DNA of 64,000 nucleotides, taken from NCBI GenBank assembly GCA_023678885.1, contig CM042983.1, positions 24,596,279-24,660,278 of the forward strand. Direction: 5' to 3'. Below, piece after piece: positions 12,044 through 23,714 of the stretch; position 1 is the first letter of the stretch; every line of letters begins with the position of its first letter. The stretch is from Pogostemon cablin (Eukaryota > Streptophyta > Magnoliopsida > Lamiales > Lamiaceae). The notes under the pieces were generated by a model. That model saw only the letters and a program-made list of their open reading frames with translations, made no database searches and was not told the DNA's origin. The translations under genes were made by a program, and so were the position numbers.

Positions 12044-12859
12044 ATTTTTTTTTCTCAAATCGATAGGAAATTTCATTAAAATCAAGCAAGCCAACTGGTT
12101 ATACAAGCTCAAGGGTACTCAATGACCCAGAGAACTGAACTCATACTAAGCAGAAATGGCACTCCATAAAGGAGACACACGCTTCACTAAGGAAGACAAA
12201 AGACTTCACTAAGGAAGACAAAGGGCTCAAACAGGTGAGCAAATGAACAGCATAACCAAAAATCTAACACACGGTAAACTGTTGCAGTTCTGCAACCTAT
12301 GCAAAATTAGCCCCGATTATGAAGAAACATCTGGATACCTAATTACCAGAAAAGTAAAATACAAACAAGAAAATAAATTGGAGCCTCCTCTCCCCCAAAG
12401 CGCCATTCCATCGAGCATGCCTCCATTACAGCCCAATCTACTACCTTTTGTACTTCTTCCTCTAGCCACCCTTTAGATCTTGAAGTCACCACCGAAGATG
12501 GAAAGGTCACCGATCAGAGTACCTAATCTTTCCCAAATCAATTCGCCATCGACGGAATCTGATCTAAACCAAATCGGGTTGAACCGTTCCCATCTCCAAA
12601 AGGGGTGAAAGAAAAATCGCACAGATCTCAGATCTAGGGGGGAGAGGGGAGAAAGAGAATTGACAAAACTGAAAATGGACCGTAGAGGACTCGCCGGCGA
12701 CTTAACAGCCGCCGACGAGTAGAGGTAGTGCTGATGGCAGCGTGGGAGAAGAGGGGGAAGGGGAAGGGAAGAAGTTAGGGTTTCTTGGGGGAGAGAAAAG
12801 TTTTTAGAGAGAGAGAGTATTTTAAAATTTGAATCCACTTTAGATATGGATCCATATTA
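12044..12859 (-). mobile_element. LINE-derived retroposon insertion in the pararetrovirus
   Basis: An 816-bp insert is bounded by a 9-bp target duplication CACCTTATT (12035-12043 and 12860-12868). On the minus strand it ends in a poly(A) run (T-run at 12045-12053 on the plus strand). Its 5' part is a CT-rich leader (CTCTCTCTCTC, then CCCAAGAAACCCTAAC) of the kind seen at plant LINE 5' ends, and the 3' part is LINE-like untranslated sequence. No endonuclease or RT is present, so it is an internally deleted LINE or a SINE-like derivative. A 121-codon open frame on the minus strand (12473-12838) has no recognised domain. Confidence 0.65.
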
Positions 12860-12868
12860 CACCTTATT

Positions 12869-13652
12869 GAAAATAATATAATTGGCTACATATTGGATTA
12901 ATACAAATTGCTTTTAGACCTTTAATTCTAAAAGGTTTGCCAGAAAGTTATCTTGCTGCCCTTCGTGATAGAAGAAATTTAAATTGGAAAAGTTCTATAA
13001 TGGGAATAATACAGTCTAGCTTGGCTCATGGTCCTGTTTATTTTAATGTTTATCAAGATCTTTCTTTAAACTTGACAGAACAAAATATATTAGATTCTGT
13101 TATTTTAAATGTTAAAACACATGGTTACAATTATGCTCCAGGATCTAAAATTATTTGCATATGTTATCGAATTTGTTATAAATTATTAAAAATACTAAAT
13201 CCTATGTGTATAATGAGAGATAATAAAGATAATAAAGAGACTGTTCTTATAAAATCAAATTTCAAAAAATCAAATATTACTACTAGAAGACCTATAAAAT
13301 GGGAAGAAATAGTATTTCCTGAAAAATGGACTATTAAAAATGTTGTACCAATAAAACCCATTAATAATGAGCTAAAAGAAATAAGGTAGATAAATGGTAA
13401 AGTAGATGTAGAATTTTCAAGACTTTTACATTCTTCATCATATAAGTCAACTAGATCTTATATATCACCATTTGACTATGAAGTACTATTACCAGAGTCA
13501 TCTAGAGAGTCTACCTCACGGGTAAGAGATTCTAATAATGATTGGTCTAATAAAGTTAATAAAGTTAAAATTAATAAAGAATATATTGTTCAAGGATTTC
13601 AAGGAATTAAAATTCAAGAAAATGATACTATGTCAGATATGAGTTTTCCTTA
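12869..13652 (+). pseudogene. Pararetroviral movement-protein-like region
   Basis: The region shows the caulimovirid movement-protein pattern: a LAALRD segment, a GPVYFNVYQDL segment and LNVKTHGY followed by a hydrophobic strand. In viruses this protein carries virions through plasmodesmata. The frame is shifted near 12900 and has a stop at 13387-13389, after which the same frame runs to 13652. It is not a functional gene. Confidence 0.65.
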
Positions 13653-13657
13653 ATTTT

Positions 13658-15420
13658 ATGAATTACGAAAAAATTAATTTTTCAAAAGGCTCTCCAGCCA
13701 GAAAGGAGATTAATGATGAATTTCAAAAACCAGAATGGAGTCTTTTTAGAAAATGGTATTTTGAACATTTTCACGAACACCTTGATTATATTAGAAAAAG
13801 TTTTTATGAATATTATGAAAAACAAAATAAAAAATACATTTTGTTTCTTGGATTATTAAAATAATTATTATTGAAGAAATTAATACTTTTGAAAGAGAAT
13901 ATACACTTTCTAATGGAGAACTTTTGAAAGCAATATATCCACCTAAAAAATAAATTTCATATGGAGAGAGGTAATAAACTTTTAAGTTTTAATGGTTTTT
14001 CTAAATTAATAGAACAAGACAATATTAATCTAACTGTCAAACATCTAAATCAACTTTTGGAAAATCAAAACTATACAAACTTGTATTTAACTACTATTGG
14101 AGAAGAAATATCTTTTTTACATATAATATAATTGAAAGAATAATAGAAACAGTCGAAAAAATAAAAAACATAGAAAAAAAAGAATATAGGTCCGACATAT
14201 TCCTCATCTGATGAAACAAGATCCTCTTCTTTACAAATAGATTCTGCATCCTTTCAACTTCCACCTGTTATTACAGATTTTAAGTATTCTTCTAAAGTTG
14301 ATGAGTTAAGAAGTCTTTTAAAAGGAAAATTAAATATTTCCACCCTAAACCAGACTGATAATAATCAGGATGAGATAAATAAAAAAAATGGAATGGAAAG
14401 CCTATAACATGAAAATTTTATTATAGAAGACCTACCCCTATGGATATTATACATGAAGAAACTGATTATTTGATTAATAATAGTTATAATGGAAAAAGTT
14501 ATATGAATGGAATATAGATGCATTTCCTGATAATCAGATCTATATCACTATATATAGAATGCTTATATATAGTCAAGTCTGCAAAAATACAGGTAATAGT
14601 GATGTTAATATTGCAAAAATGATAATAGTTGGTTTTACTGGCCAATTAAAAGGCTGGTGGGATTATTATTTATCTTCACTAAATAAAGCAGAAATTCTTA
14701 GATCAGTAAAAATAAAAGATGGACAACCTAGTGAAAATGTTGTTCACTGTTTATTGAGCACTATTATTGAACATTTTATTGGCAGATATACTGATAACTT
14801 AAATTGCAAAACTCTAAAAGATTTCAGATGGTATAAAGATATATTTTTATCTGGAGTTTATGAATTACAAGATTATAATAATGAGTTCTGGAAGGCTAAA
14901 TTTATTAATGGACTTCCTTATTTGTTTGCTGAAAGAATTAAAAAGGTTATGAGGGGAAATAATATCTCTATTGATTATAATGCTTTTACTTGTAGTAATA
15001 TTATAACCATTTGTATACAAGAAGGTCTGTCAATTTGCAATGAGTTAAAACTCACAAGACAAATAAAGAAACAAATTTTACTTGAAAAGAAACAGCTTGG
15101 TCAATTTTGTGATCAGTTCGGTATGGAAAATCCATTTATGAGGAAAAAACAATAATTATGAAAAGGAAATAAAAATTCCTTATAAAAAGAAGAAAAGACA
15201 TTTTTCTTAAAAATATAGAGATAAAAATTCAAAAGAAAAGAACAAAGAAGAGAAGACGAGGGTAAAGGGAAAAGTTTTTATAGACGAAAGAAAAAAAATT
15301 GTTTGTCATAAATGTGGGAAAATAGGTCATTATGCTAATCAATGTTGGGCTAAAGAACATATAAAAAATCTTAATATAGAAGAAGATCTTAAAGAAAAAC
15401 TTTATAATATTGTGTTACAT
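13658..15420 (+). pseudogene. Pararetroviral capsid-like region with zinc knuckle
   Basis: Several broken frames are present. The main one (14559-15155) contains a TGQLKGWWDYY segment typical of the caulimovirid capsid core. Downstream a CX2CX4HX4C knuckle is intact in local sequence (cysteines at 15304, 15313 and 15343, histidine at 15328), surrounded by Lys-rich sequence that would bind RNA. Frameshifts before 14559 and after 15155 break the polyprotein. Confidence 0.7.
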
Positions 15421-15587
15421 AATAGTGATATTGAATATGAAATAACTACTTCTGGTTACTCATCTTATAATTCAGAAGATATTAATAATATAGAAAATGA
15501 ATCTTTTATTCTTAGGATAATAGTGAATGTGATGCTTGTGCTATTGGACAACCCTGCATAAAAGATAGATGTATTAATCAGCTAAAT

Positions 15588-16576
15588 GTGAAAGATGATG
15601 ATATTTATAATCTTATGTCACAATTTCAAGATCTTAATCTAAATACTAATGTTCTTGACAATGATAATATTTTAGAATTATTTAAATTGATAAAAGATTC
15701 AAAGTTAAGGTCTGATATTATAGACCAATTAACTGATATATCTTCGACTAGTAGAAATATTGAAAAAGAACATAGATTAAATGCTCCGACTCAATATTCT
15801 ATGAAAGAAATAGAAGATCTTTTAAAAAAGAATTACATTAATGAAAATTAGATTACCGTTAAAGATTTAATTAATGAAATAGAAATTTTGAAATCAGAAA
15901 TAAAAGATTTGCAAGATAAAAATTACATTTTTGAAAATAGACTTTCTGAAATAGAAAAATATAAAGAAAATATACATCAATTTTCTGATTTGGAAAAAAG
16001 TAAAGATATTCTTTCAGAGTCACATGAAGAACAAGAAAATCATCTTTCTATATCAAACAAATTCATTTCTCCAAAATGGTACACAAAAATCACTTCAAAA
16101 ATTGATAGATCTTTTACAAAAAATTTTATTGCTATGATTAATAGTGGGGCTGATCTTAATGTTATACAAGAAGGATTAATCCATACACAATATTTTCATA
16201 AAACTAGCCACTCTCTTTCTACTGCAGGAGGAGATATAAAATATAAATTACCTATTACATATATTTGCAAAAATAGATCATGTATTTCAACAGGATTTTT
16301 ACTAGCAAAAATATTTCTAGCCAATTGATTCTCGGATTACCATTTATAAATAAAATATATCCTATAAACTTTATTAATACAAGAGGTTTATCAGGTACTT
16401 TTGAAGGAAAAGAAATATTTTTTGAATTTGTTACTAAGCCTATTCCTAAAATTTTGAATGAATTACATGATACTTTAAGAAGAAAAAATTCTCAAATAAA
16501 TTTTTTAAAAGCTGAAATTAATGCTCTCACTATTGATGAAAAATCAGTAATCCTAACTTACAAGAAAAAAAAATAA
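15588..16576 (+). pseudogene. Pararetroviral linker and aspartic protease region
   Basis: A coiled-coil-like Glu/Lys/Asn-rich linker (15588-16060) is followed by a retropepsin-like domain. At the catalytic triplet the sequence reads NSGAD (Asn codon at 16140-16142), so the essential aspartate is missing. A frame change near 16300 leads into the distal part with LPFINKIYP. The protease would process the viral polyprotein; this copy is inactive. Confidence 0.65.
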
Positions 16577-17967
16577 TCTATAATAATTTTGCATTAGATA
16601 TATGCAGTGATCTTCTAAATGCATTTTGGGATCGGAAAAAATATATTGTTTCTCTTCCATATGAAGATGGATTTAATGATAACAATATTCCTACTAAAGC
16701 TAGACCTTGTCAAATGAACTCTGAATATTTGGAATTATATAAGAAATAAATTCAATCACTTATTGAAAAAAGATTAATTAGACCTTCAAAATCACCATGG
16801 TCTTGCATTGCATTTTATGTCAATAAACATTCAGAACGGGAAAGAGGAGTTCCCAGGTTTATCATAAATTATAAATCTCTTAATAAAGTTTTAAAATGGA
16901 TAAGACATCCTATTCCTAATAAAAAGATTTATTAGACATATTAGTACATGCTCTTATATTTTCCAAATTTGATTTAAAATCAGGATTTTGGCAAATTCAA
17001 ATTAAAGATTCTGATAGATACAAAACTGCCTTTAATGTTCCTATGGGACATTATGAGTGAATGTTATGCCATTTGGCTTAAAAAACGCTCCATCTGAATT
17101 TCAACAAATCATGAATGACATATTCAGTTCTTATAGTAATTTCATTATTGTTTATATTGATGATATACTTGTTTTCTCAAATAATATTGAGATACATTTT
17201 AAACATTTAAATATGTTTAAGAAAATTATTTTAGAAAATGGTCTTGTTATTTCAAAACCAAAAATGTCATTATTCCAAACCAGTATAAGATTTCTTGGTC
17301 ATATTATAGAAAAAGGAAAAATAATTCCTATTCAAAGAAGAATAGAGTTTAGTAATAAATTTCCTGATATAATTACAGATAAAACACAACTCCAAAGATT
17401 TCTTGGGAGTTTAAATTATATTTCTGCTTATATTAAAAGATCTTAATAAAGATACTGCTATTTTATATGATAGGTTAAAAAAGAATCCTTTACCTTGGTC
17501 AGATTCACACACACGAGCTGTTAAAAATATTAAAGAAAAGGTTAAAAATTTACCCTGCCTTTAACAAATTCTCAATGGAAGAAAATTGTTGAAACTGATG
17601 CTTCTGATATAGGTTTTGGAGGAATTTTAAAACAAATTGATGATAATAAAAAAGAATATTTAATTAGATTTTATTCAGGAAAAATGAGTCTCAAAGAAAC
17701 TATTCTACTGTAGCAAAAGAAATTCTTGCTATTCTTAAATGTGTTTTAAAATTTCAAGATGATCTTCTAAATCAACAATTTATTATTAAAACTGATTGTA
17801 AATCTGCTAAATATATGTTTTCCAAAGATTTCAAGCATGATGTTTCTAAACAAATGTTTGCTAGGTGGCAAGCTCATTTAGCTCCTTTTGATTTTAAAAT
17901 TATTTATAAAAAAAGAGAAGATAATCATCTTCCAGATTTTCTAACCAGAGAATATTTACAGATATGA
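16577..17967 (+). pseudogene. Pararetroviral reverse transcriptase and RNase H
   Basis: RT motifs appear in order across frameshifts: a SPWSC segment, FDLKSGFWQI, MPFGLKNAPS and the catalytic YIDD (17153-17164), then FLGHI. RNase H follows with ETDASD near 17600 and a KTDCKSAKY segment near 17790. Breaks occur near 16746, 16930, 17057, 17450, 17550 and 17700. The last frame ends with TGA at 17965-17967, overlapping the next start codon. Confidence 0.8.
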
Positions 17968-19960
17968 GTGAGCTGAGTCGAGGAAGATCCTCTTATAGAG
18001 GACGAGGAGGAAGAGGAAGACCTCCAATCATAATTTCACAATTTGGAAAACAAAAATTGATCAATCAGAATATTTCTGGAAGTTCTTCTGGAAGCAGTAT
18101 CCCAGAAAGTAACCATCCATTATATGGAGAATTTCAGAAATTTCTGAAACAAATAAGTAATACTTCCCCTCAAACGAAAACATATGCAGATATAGCTACT
18201 GATGTAGAGGAAACTTATTCTCATTTATATCATGAGAATGAACACAGAGAATTGATAATTCTATTAGAAGAAAAATATACTCAATGGGCTGAAAAATCCT
18301 TGGATGATAATGGAAAGATATTTTCTTTCTACACATTCTAAAAATGGTGTTTATAAACCCAGAGGTTTTTACGAAGCAGTATTAAAACAGACAGGAAGTG
18401 TAGAAATATCTCATACTTCCAGCAATGAAGCAACGACAGCCAAACGAATTTATAATTATTCCAAATTAGTTATTAAAAGATTATATTTGCAGAAGAATGA
18501 GGTATTACTCCAATGGCAGAGAAAGAGATTATATCTCCGCATGCTAATCCAAATAATCCCCCTATGAATGCAAAAGCAAATTACTGGGATTATTTAGAGG
18601 GATTTTATAAAACCCTTTATTATCAAAATTAAAAGAAAAGTCGGCTCATAAAAATATGTGAAAATATTTTTCACAGACCAATTCCTAATTGGTTCTTCAC
18701 TTGGTGGAAAATGTTTGGACCACCAGCAACAAAAATTCTTTCTGATATTGCAAGAAATCTTATGGAAGAATGGTCTATTGTATCACCAAAAGTTGATAGC
18801 TGCAAAATAAAAGGTCAATTTGCTTGTTACTTTTTTATTGAATTTGGTATACCATGGGTATGGAAATGGAAACCAAAATTTGGTTATACTGAATATGGTG
18901 CTCCATGTCTCTGGAGAATATCTTTTACCAGATTTTGGGAAAAATTAACAAGAATAAATGCTGAAACTAAGGAAATATATTTCCAAGAAGATCTTGATAA
19001 GATCAGAAATCATATTGATGTTTATAAACAAGAAAAAACTTCGAAAGAGAATAATATTTTTCTTAAATCATTTGGAGAAATTTCTCAAAGATACTCTGGA
19101 ACTCTACCCAGAGACAAGATTATCGATATGTATATTGAGGAAATAAAAAATGATATTTGCAAGTCCTCCTCTAATATGAAAGATAACAAATCAGACTCCT
19201 TAATGGCATCTGGGTCGAGTGTAAAAAATAGCATATTTCAAGATGCTCAAGATTCAGATGAAGACATTGCTGAAATAGATATTTCTACCGCTCTTGAATA
19301 TCTTAAAGAATCTTTAAAGGATATTTCTAAAAGGAAATGATATTACAGGCTATGGAAGAAATCCAGAATGAAGAATATAATGAGTTTGTCTGGTTATGTA
19401 TAGAAGACATATTAGAGAGACCGTTAGCAACTGTTCATATTTGGACTCGCAATGGAGAATAAAAATATACAGAAATCATAGAGCCTGGATCAGAGAGCAG
19501 ATTCCAACCTTACAAGAAGCACTGATAACATTTCAGAAGAATTACAAAGAATATGAATTTTATGATAAAATATTCAGGGAACATATTAATATGGAAATAT
19601 TTAGGATAAAGGTCACTATATGGAGGCTCCAAAAAATAAGTTCATTAATAGCAGCATAATGGAAGAAAGAGAAGCTATTCTAAAAGAAACTGGGATTATG
19701 GAGTCCTAGATATGGTATGGGACGAACCATATGTTTATTATGTATCTACATCTGAAGATGAAAGAGTCAGAAATTTCATGAATATAAAGCATCGAGTTAA
19801 AATGCAAATTATTGCTTTGAAATGGTATGTTAGGGATTTTTTTAAGTATGTTCAAAATAATTCAGATCATCCAAATTTGAAAGATTTCAAAATAGAGATT
19901 GTAAAGCATCAGATTACTCTATGGAGGACACAAAAACAAGTTTCAATATTATCCGGATGA
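17964..19960 (+). pseudogene. Pararetroviral second ORF, function unknown, broken
   Basis: ATG at 17964 overlaps the RNase H stop as ATGA. The N-terminus is Arg/Gly-rich (SYRGRGGRGR), suggesting RNA binding. Pieces at 17964-18341, 18304-18567, 18711-19340, 19396-19659 and 19712-19960 carry a tryptophan-rich core (WFFTWW, IPWVWKWKP) and charged segments. Its position matches florendovirus ORF2, whose function is not known; a translational transactivator role is possible but not shown. Stops and frameshifts make it non-functional here. Confidence 0.6.
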
Positions 19961-20084
19961 AGCATATCCAGAAGAAGAAGTGGAATAAATAGAATAAGTG
20001 GAATAAGTGGAATATTGACCACTATTCGCCATTATTATACTTTTGAAAATATTTAAAATATTTTCTAAAGTATATATCATGATG

Positions 20085-20094
20085 TATATAAAAA
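20085..20094 (+). promoter_or_regulatory. TATA box of the pararetroviral promoter
   Basis: TATATAAAAA lies downstream of the last ORF and about 150 bp upstream of the poly(A) signal, as in the intergenic promoter of caulimovirids. Transcription would start near 20115-20125. Confidence 0.6.
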
Positions 20095-20237
20095 GTATTG
20101 TATTTTATCCTATTAGGAGTTTTGCTCCTATAGAAGGACTAGTTTTTTTTTTTTTTTTATTAGGGGAAGACTTTGAAGTTTGTTTAGAAAGTTTTTATAT
20201 TTCTCTCTATTCCTCTTGTAAAAGTATTGTTGTATTA

Positions 20238-20243
20238 AATAAA
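20238..20243 (+). terminator. Pararetroviral poly(A) signal
   Basis: AATAAA lies about 115-125 bp downstream of the presumed start site. This short distance is typical of caulimovirids, in which the signal is passed at the 5' end and used at the 3' end of the terminally redundant RNA. Confidence 0.6.
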
Positions 20244-20628
20244 AGTTGAAGTTTCTTGGAACATCCTTGAGCAAGTAAGTAATTTATTTTATTGTAATTT
20301 ATTTAATTGTTTATTGTTGCCGCCTATTATGGTCGGCTAATTTCTTTGTGTTAAACCATACCTCTATAGATACATACTTCTTCCATGTATTCTATATCCA
20401 TTTGATGTTAAGAATCTATGATTAATTATGTTAAGTTTGATCAAGGTTGAGACTAAGGTTTGAGCTTGCAAAGAATAATATGGATTTAAAGTTTTATGCC
20501 CTCAAGCCTATTTAACCGATGAATGGCACTGTTTGGAGTTATGGGATTCTTTTATTAAATCCAATACATTCGATGTGGTCCTTAGTAAATTCCTTCTAGT
20601 CTCATAATAGTACCTATGAGTCATCAAA
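20241..20628 (+). repeat. Right copy of the pararetroviral terminal repeat
   Basis: Repeats 11293-11706 and stops before the primer site, so the integrated molecule ends about 100 bp short of a second tRNA-Met site. From 20629 the AT-rich Harbinger-like sequence resumes. Confidence 0.8.
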
Positions 20629-20933
20629 CAAAATATTAATATTTTTAAAATATAAATAAAATTTAAAATACAAATAAAAAAATTTATATATTTATTAAAA
20701 AATATTATGTATAAAAAATTATATTTATATTTATATTACATGTATATATTCAAGTTAATTAATAATATTAAAATTTTATATATAATTTTATTAATTTTTA
20801 TTTTGAATAAATATTAAAATAATTATATACATTTATATTTAAAAATTTTAAGAATTTTATTTAATTATATATATTTTTACCAATTTGAGTATATAAAAAT
20901 ATTTAATTTTTTATTTATATTTTAAATGTTTTA

Positions 20934-22982
20934 TGTGATACCCGAGCTTCTCACTACTCATGTGCCAATATAATTTAATTTGTGTTATGTGCATTTTATA
21001 ATTATGTGATAATTATGTGGTAATTATGTGATTATAATGTGGCAATTATGTGACAATTGTTTCTACATTTTATTTATCTTTATATTTTATTTGAGACATC
21101 TGTGATAAATGGTGACAATATGTGAATAAATATGTGCATAAATATTTACGTGTATTAATTTGGATATATGAGTAAATTATTTTATGTATATAAATACACT
21201 TTTCTTAATTATTAAGTATCACACGTGTTCTCGTAATAATAATAGTGGGTAGAAAAATGTACACGTATGTGTATTAATTTATAAATGTATTATATCTTAG
21301 CTATTAAGTATTGCACGTAAATCAAGAATGGATAATAATAATAATAATATAATATAATAATTATAAAATAAGTAAATAAACTATGTGGTCAACTAGTGTA
21401 CAACTAACTAGCTAAACGTGGCTCTCTATTAGCCGCAAATTCTTTTAAATAATAAGGAATTGCCTACCTTTAGAACTTATATATATATATAGGGTGCTAT
21501 GTTGGAAAACCCATTTTAGGGCCAAGGTGAAAACGTCCAGTGTTAAAAAAAAAAAAAAAGAAAGAAGAGGAGAGAGAGAGAGAAGGAGAAAGGAGAGAAA
21601 GGAAGAAAAGAGGAGCGTGCCGGAACGGGAGATAGGTAGTTACAGTTCTTCACGGGTCTATAGTGTTACTATTGTTGGAGTCCAGGTAAGTAGATGTCCA
21701 ACTACAATGCATAAATATGCTGTTTATGTATTATTTATGATTAATATGTGATAATTATGTTATGTGTTATTTTTGATTAGTTTAATTACGTTATGAATTA
21801 TTTGGAGATTTATTTGTGATACAAGTTGGGGATTTATGTAATTTGGGGAAAGTATGGTTCATATTCAACAATATTAGTTGTAAATTATTTGTGGTAATTT
21901 TGTGATACAAGTTGTGGATCTATGTGATTAGAAATAATATTATTGTCCTATATGGATCTATGTGATTGGAAACTGTTGAAAATATATCTATATGATGTGA
22001 GAAGAGGTTGTTTATGAGGATCTGTGTGATCCAAGATGATGTTGATATTCCAAGAAGGGATCCGTGTGATCCCAGGGTGAAGTGGTTGTTTTATAAATGG
22101 ATCCATGTGATTGAGGTGAAGTTGTTATTTCAGAAGTGGATTTGTGTGAATTGAAATTAAGTTGTTACTTTATTGTTATTGAATGTTGATATTGATATTG
22201 ATATGTAAATGGTTTATGATGCACATTTAATTGTTCTGGGTGCATACCATGCATAAACATGAAAAGTATTTTCCCCAAAATTAATAAGATATTAATGGTG
22301 TGTGCGGCCACTATATATGCATCTCTGTTAGGGTTCGGAAAAATCGTTCCCGACACTTTATTAGGGGTTCGGAAAAATCGTCCCCACCACTTTGCCAGAG
22401 TTCGGAAAAATCGTTCTCGGCACTATTTTTGGGGTTCGGAAAAAATCGTCCCCATTGAGCTCATTTGGGGTGCATATCATAAGTGTGTCGTGGGGATCCC
22501 GCAACGTGAACAGTTTTCAAAATAAAAGAGATCAACTAGAAAGATTAGGAAGTAGGCGATAGAGAACTAAATGCATTTTCATGCACTATCATGCATGATT
22601 TCTACTTACTGAGATTTTTGTCTCACTAGTTTATGCATTGTAGGTGAGCCTGTTGATGATTGAGTTTTCGATGTGATTGTGCAAGCTGTGGAGCTCCTAC
22701 AGGGTTTTGAGCAGATGTACATAGATGACGACCTGTTGGGCTAGGCCGTTGGTTTATTTTGTTTCCACTGATATTTTTGTTATGTAATATAATAAGTATT
22801 GTCGCGAGTTTGTCTGGTTTGAAGTGGTATCAGAAACCAGTTACGTATATTGAACTGGTGTGATGATATTGGTTATAAACATATTATGAGAGAAAAAAAA
22901 ATTTTATATGCAGGTTGTTAAAATGATGATGTTTATGTTAAATAGTATTTGAATTATAAGTTGTGTAAAGTGGGTCGTGTCA
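20934..22982 (+). mobile_element. Solo LTR (2,049 bp) with TTTTA target duplication
   Basis: It starts TGTGATACCCGAGC, ends GGGTCGTGTCA and is flanked by TTTTA (20929-20933 and 22983-22987). No primer site or coding region follows, so it is a solo LTR left by recombination. Length and terminal sequence resemble LTRs of Ty3/gypsy chromoviruses of the Tekay/Del type; that assignment is from memory. It holds an AG-rich tract (21546-21620), expected to be 5' untranslated RNA, and a tandem repeat at 22325-22460. Confidence 0.7.
22325..22460. repeat. Four-copy tandem repeat GGTTCGGAAAAATCGTCCC
   Basis: Four units of about 35 bp each carry GTTCGGAAAAATCGTnCCC (one with an extra A), separated by short variable spacers such as CACTTTA and CACTATTTTTG. 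It lies in the R/U5-like half of the solo LTR. Confidence 0.85.
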
Positions 22983-23115
22983 TTTTAATATTTTATTTTT
23001 TATTAAATAATTTAATACAAAATATTTTAATTAATATTACATGTTAAGTAGAAAAATGGTAACATATTTATAATTATATAAATAAATGTTGTATAAATTA
23101 AAAGAATATTATTTA

Positions 23116-23293
<178 letters not shown>

Positions 23294-23429
23294 AGGGGTG
23301 GGGGTGGGGGGGGTGGGGGGAACTAGGGAATTGAATGGGCAATATCATGGGGGGTGGGGGAATGCCCTTTCCCACAAACAAAGGAATACACATTCTTTTG
23401 GAATCGGGATTCCTATTGCTAAAAACGTA

Positions 23430-23589
23430 CCAATAGCAGGAATGTGAATAGAATTAAGAATGACGATTCCATTCGCATCCCATTCCATCATACCAATCAT
23501 GCCCTAAATGCATACCAATAGCGGGAATGAGAATAGAATTAGGAATGACGATTCCATTCCTACCCCATTCCATCGTACCAATCATGCCC
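23430..23589. repeat. Tandem duplication of about 82 bp at the end of the Harbinger-like element
   Basis: Two copies contain ACCAATAGC(A/G)GGAATG, GAATGACGATTCCATTC and CCAATCATGCCCT. The duplicated unit is the subterminal/terminal inverted repeat of the element. Confidence 0.75.
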
Positions 23590-23714
23590 TTAGTAACTTG
23601 ATATTCATTGTAACATGTTCATAAGTCTAGACCTTCCTTTCCATAGTGTAACTAATCTTACTATCTCCTTAGATTGATCTACCATCACCTATTCCATATA
23701 TTCTATCTTGCTAC
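23590..23714 (+). mobile_element. LTR of family H, continuation after the Harbinger-like insertion
   Basis: Matches 24655-24780 almost exactly (TTAGTAACTTGATATTCATT through ATTCTATCTTGCTAC), where the same LTR is uninterrupted. It is broken again at 23715 by a hAT-like fragment. Confidence 0.6.

Larger units (their letters stand above)
11293..20628 (+). mobile_element. Endogenous pararetrovirus, florendovirus-like (Caulimoviridae), decayed
   Basis: The integrated copy has, in order: a leader with a tRNA-Met primer site, movement-protein-like region, capsid-like region ending in a zinc knuckle, aspartic protease, reverse transcriptase, RNase H, a second ORF that overlaps the first by ATGA, then a TATA box and poly(A) signal. 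The order MP-CP-PR-RT-RH plus a separate downstream ORF of unknown function is that described for florendoviruses; Petuvirus-like relatives are the alternative. No integrase or true LTR is present. The ends are about 380-bp direct repeats, so slightly more than one genome circle is integrated. Subtracting the LINE insert, the unit is about 8.1 kb. Many frameshifts and stops show it is not replication-competent. Confidence 0.8.

Noticed and set aside
12473..12838. 121-residue minus-strand frame as a host gene
   Set aside because: Falls inside the retroposon with a 9-bp duplication and poly(A) end; the Ser/Leu/Pro-rich product comes from a CT-rich leader.
11293..20628. Interpretation as an ordinary LTR retrotransposon
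   Set aside because: No integrase, repeats lack TG...CA ends, and a movement-protein-like region, poly(A)-signal placement and ATGA-overlapping second ORF point to a pararetrovirus.
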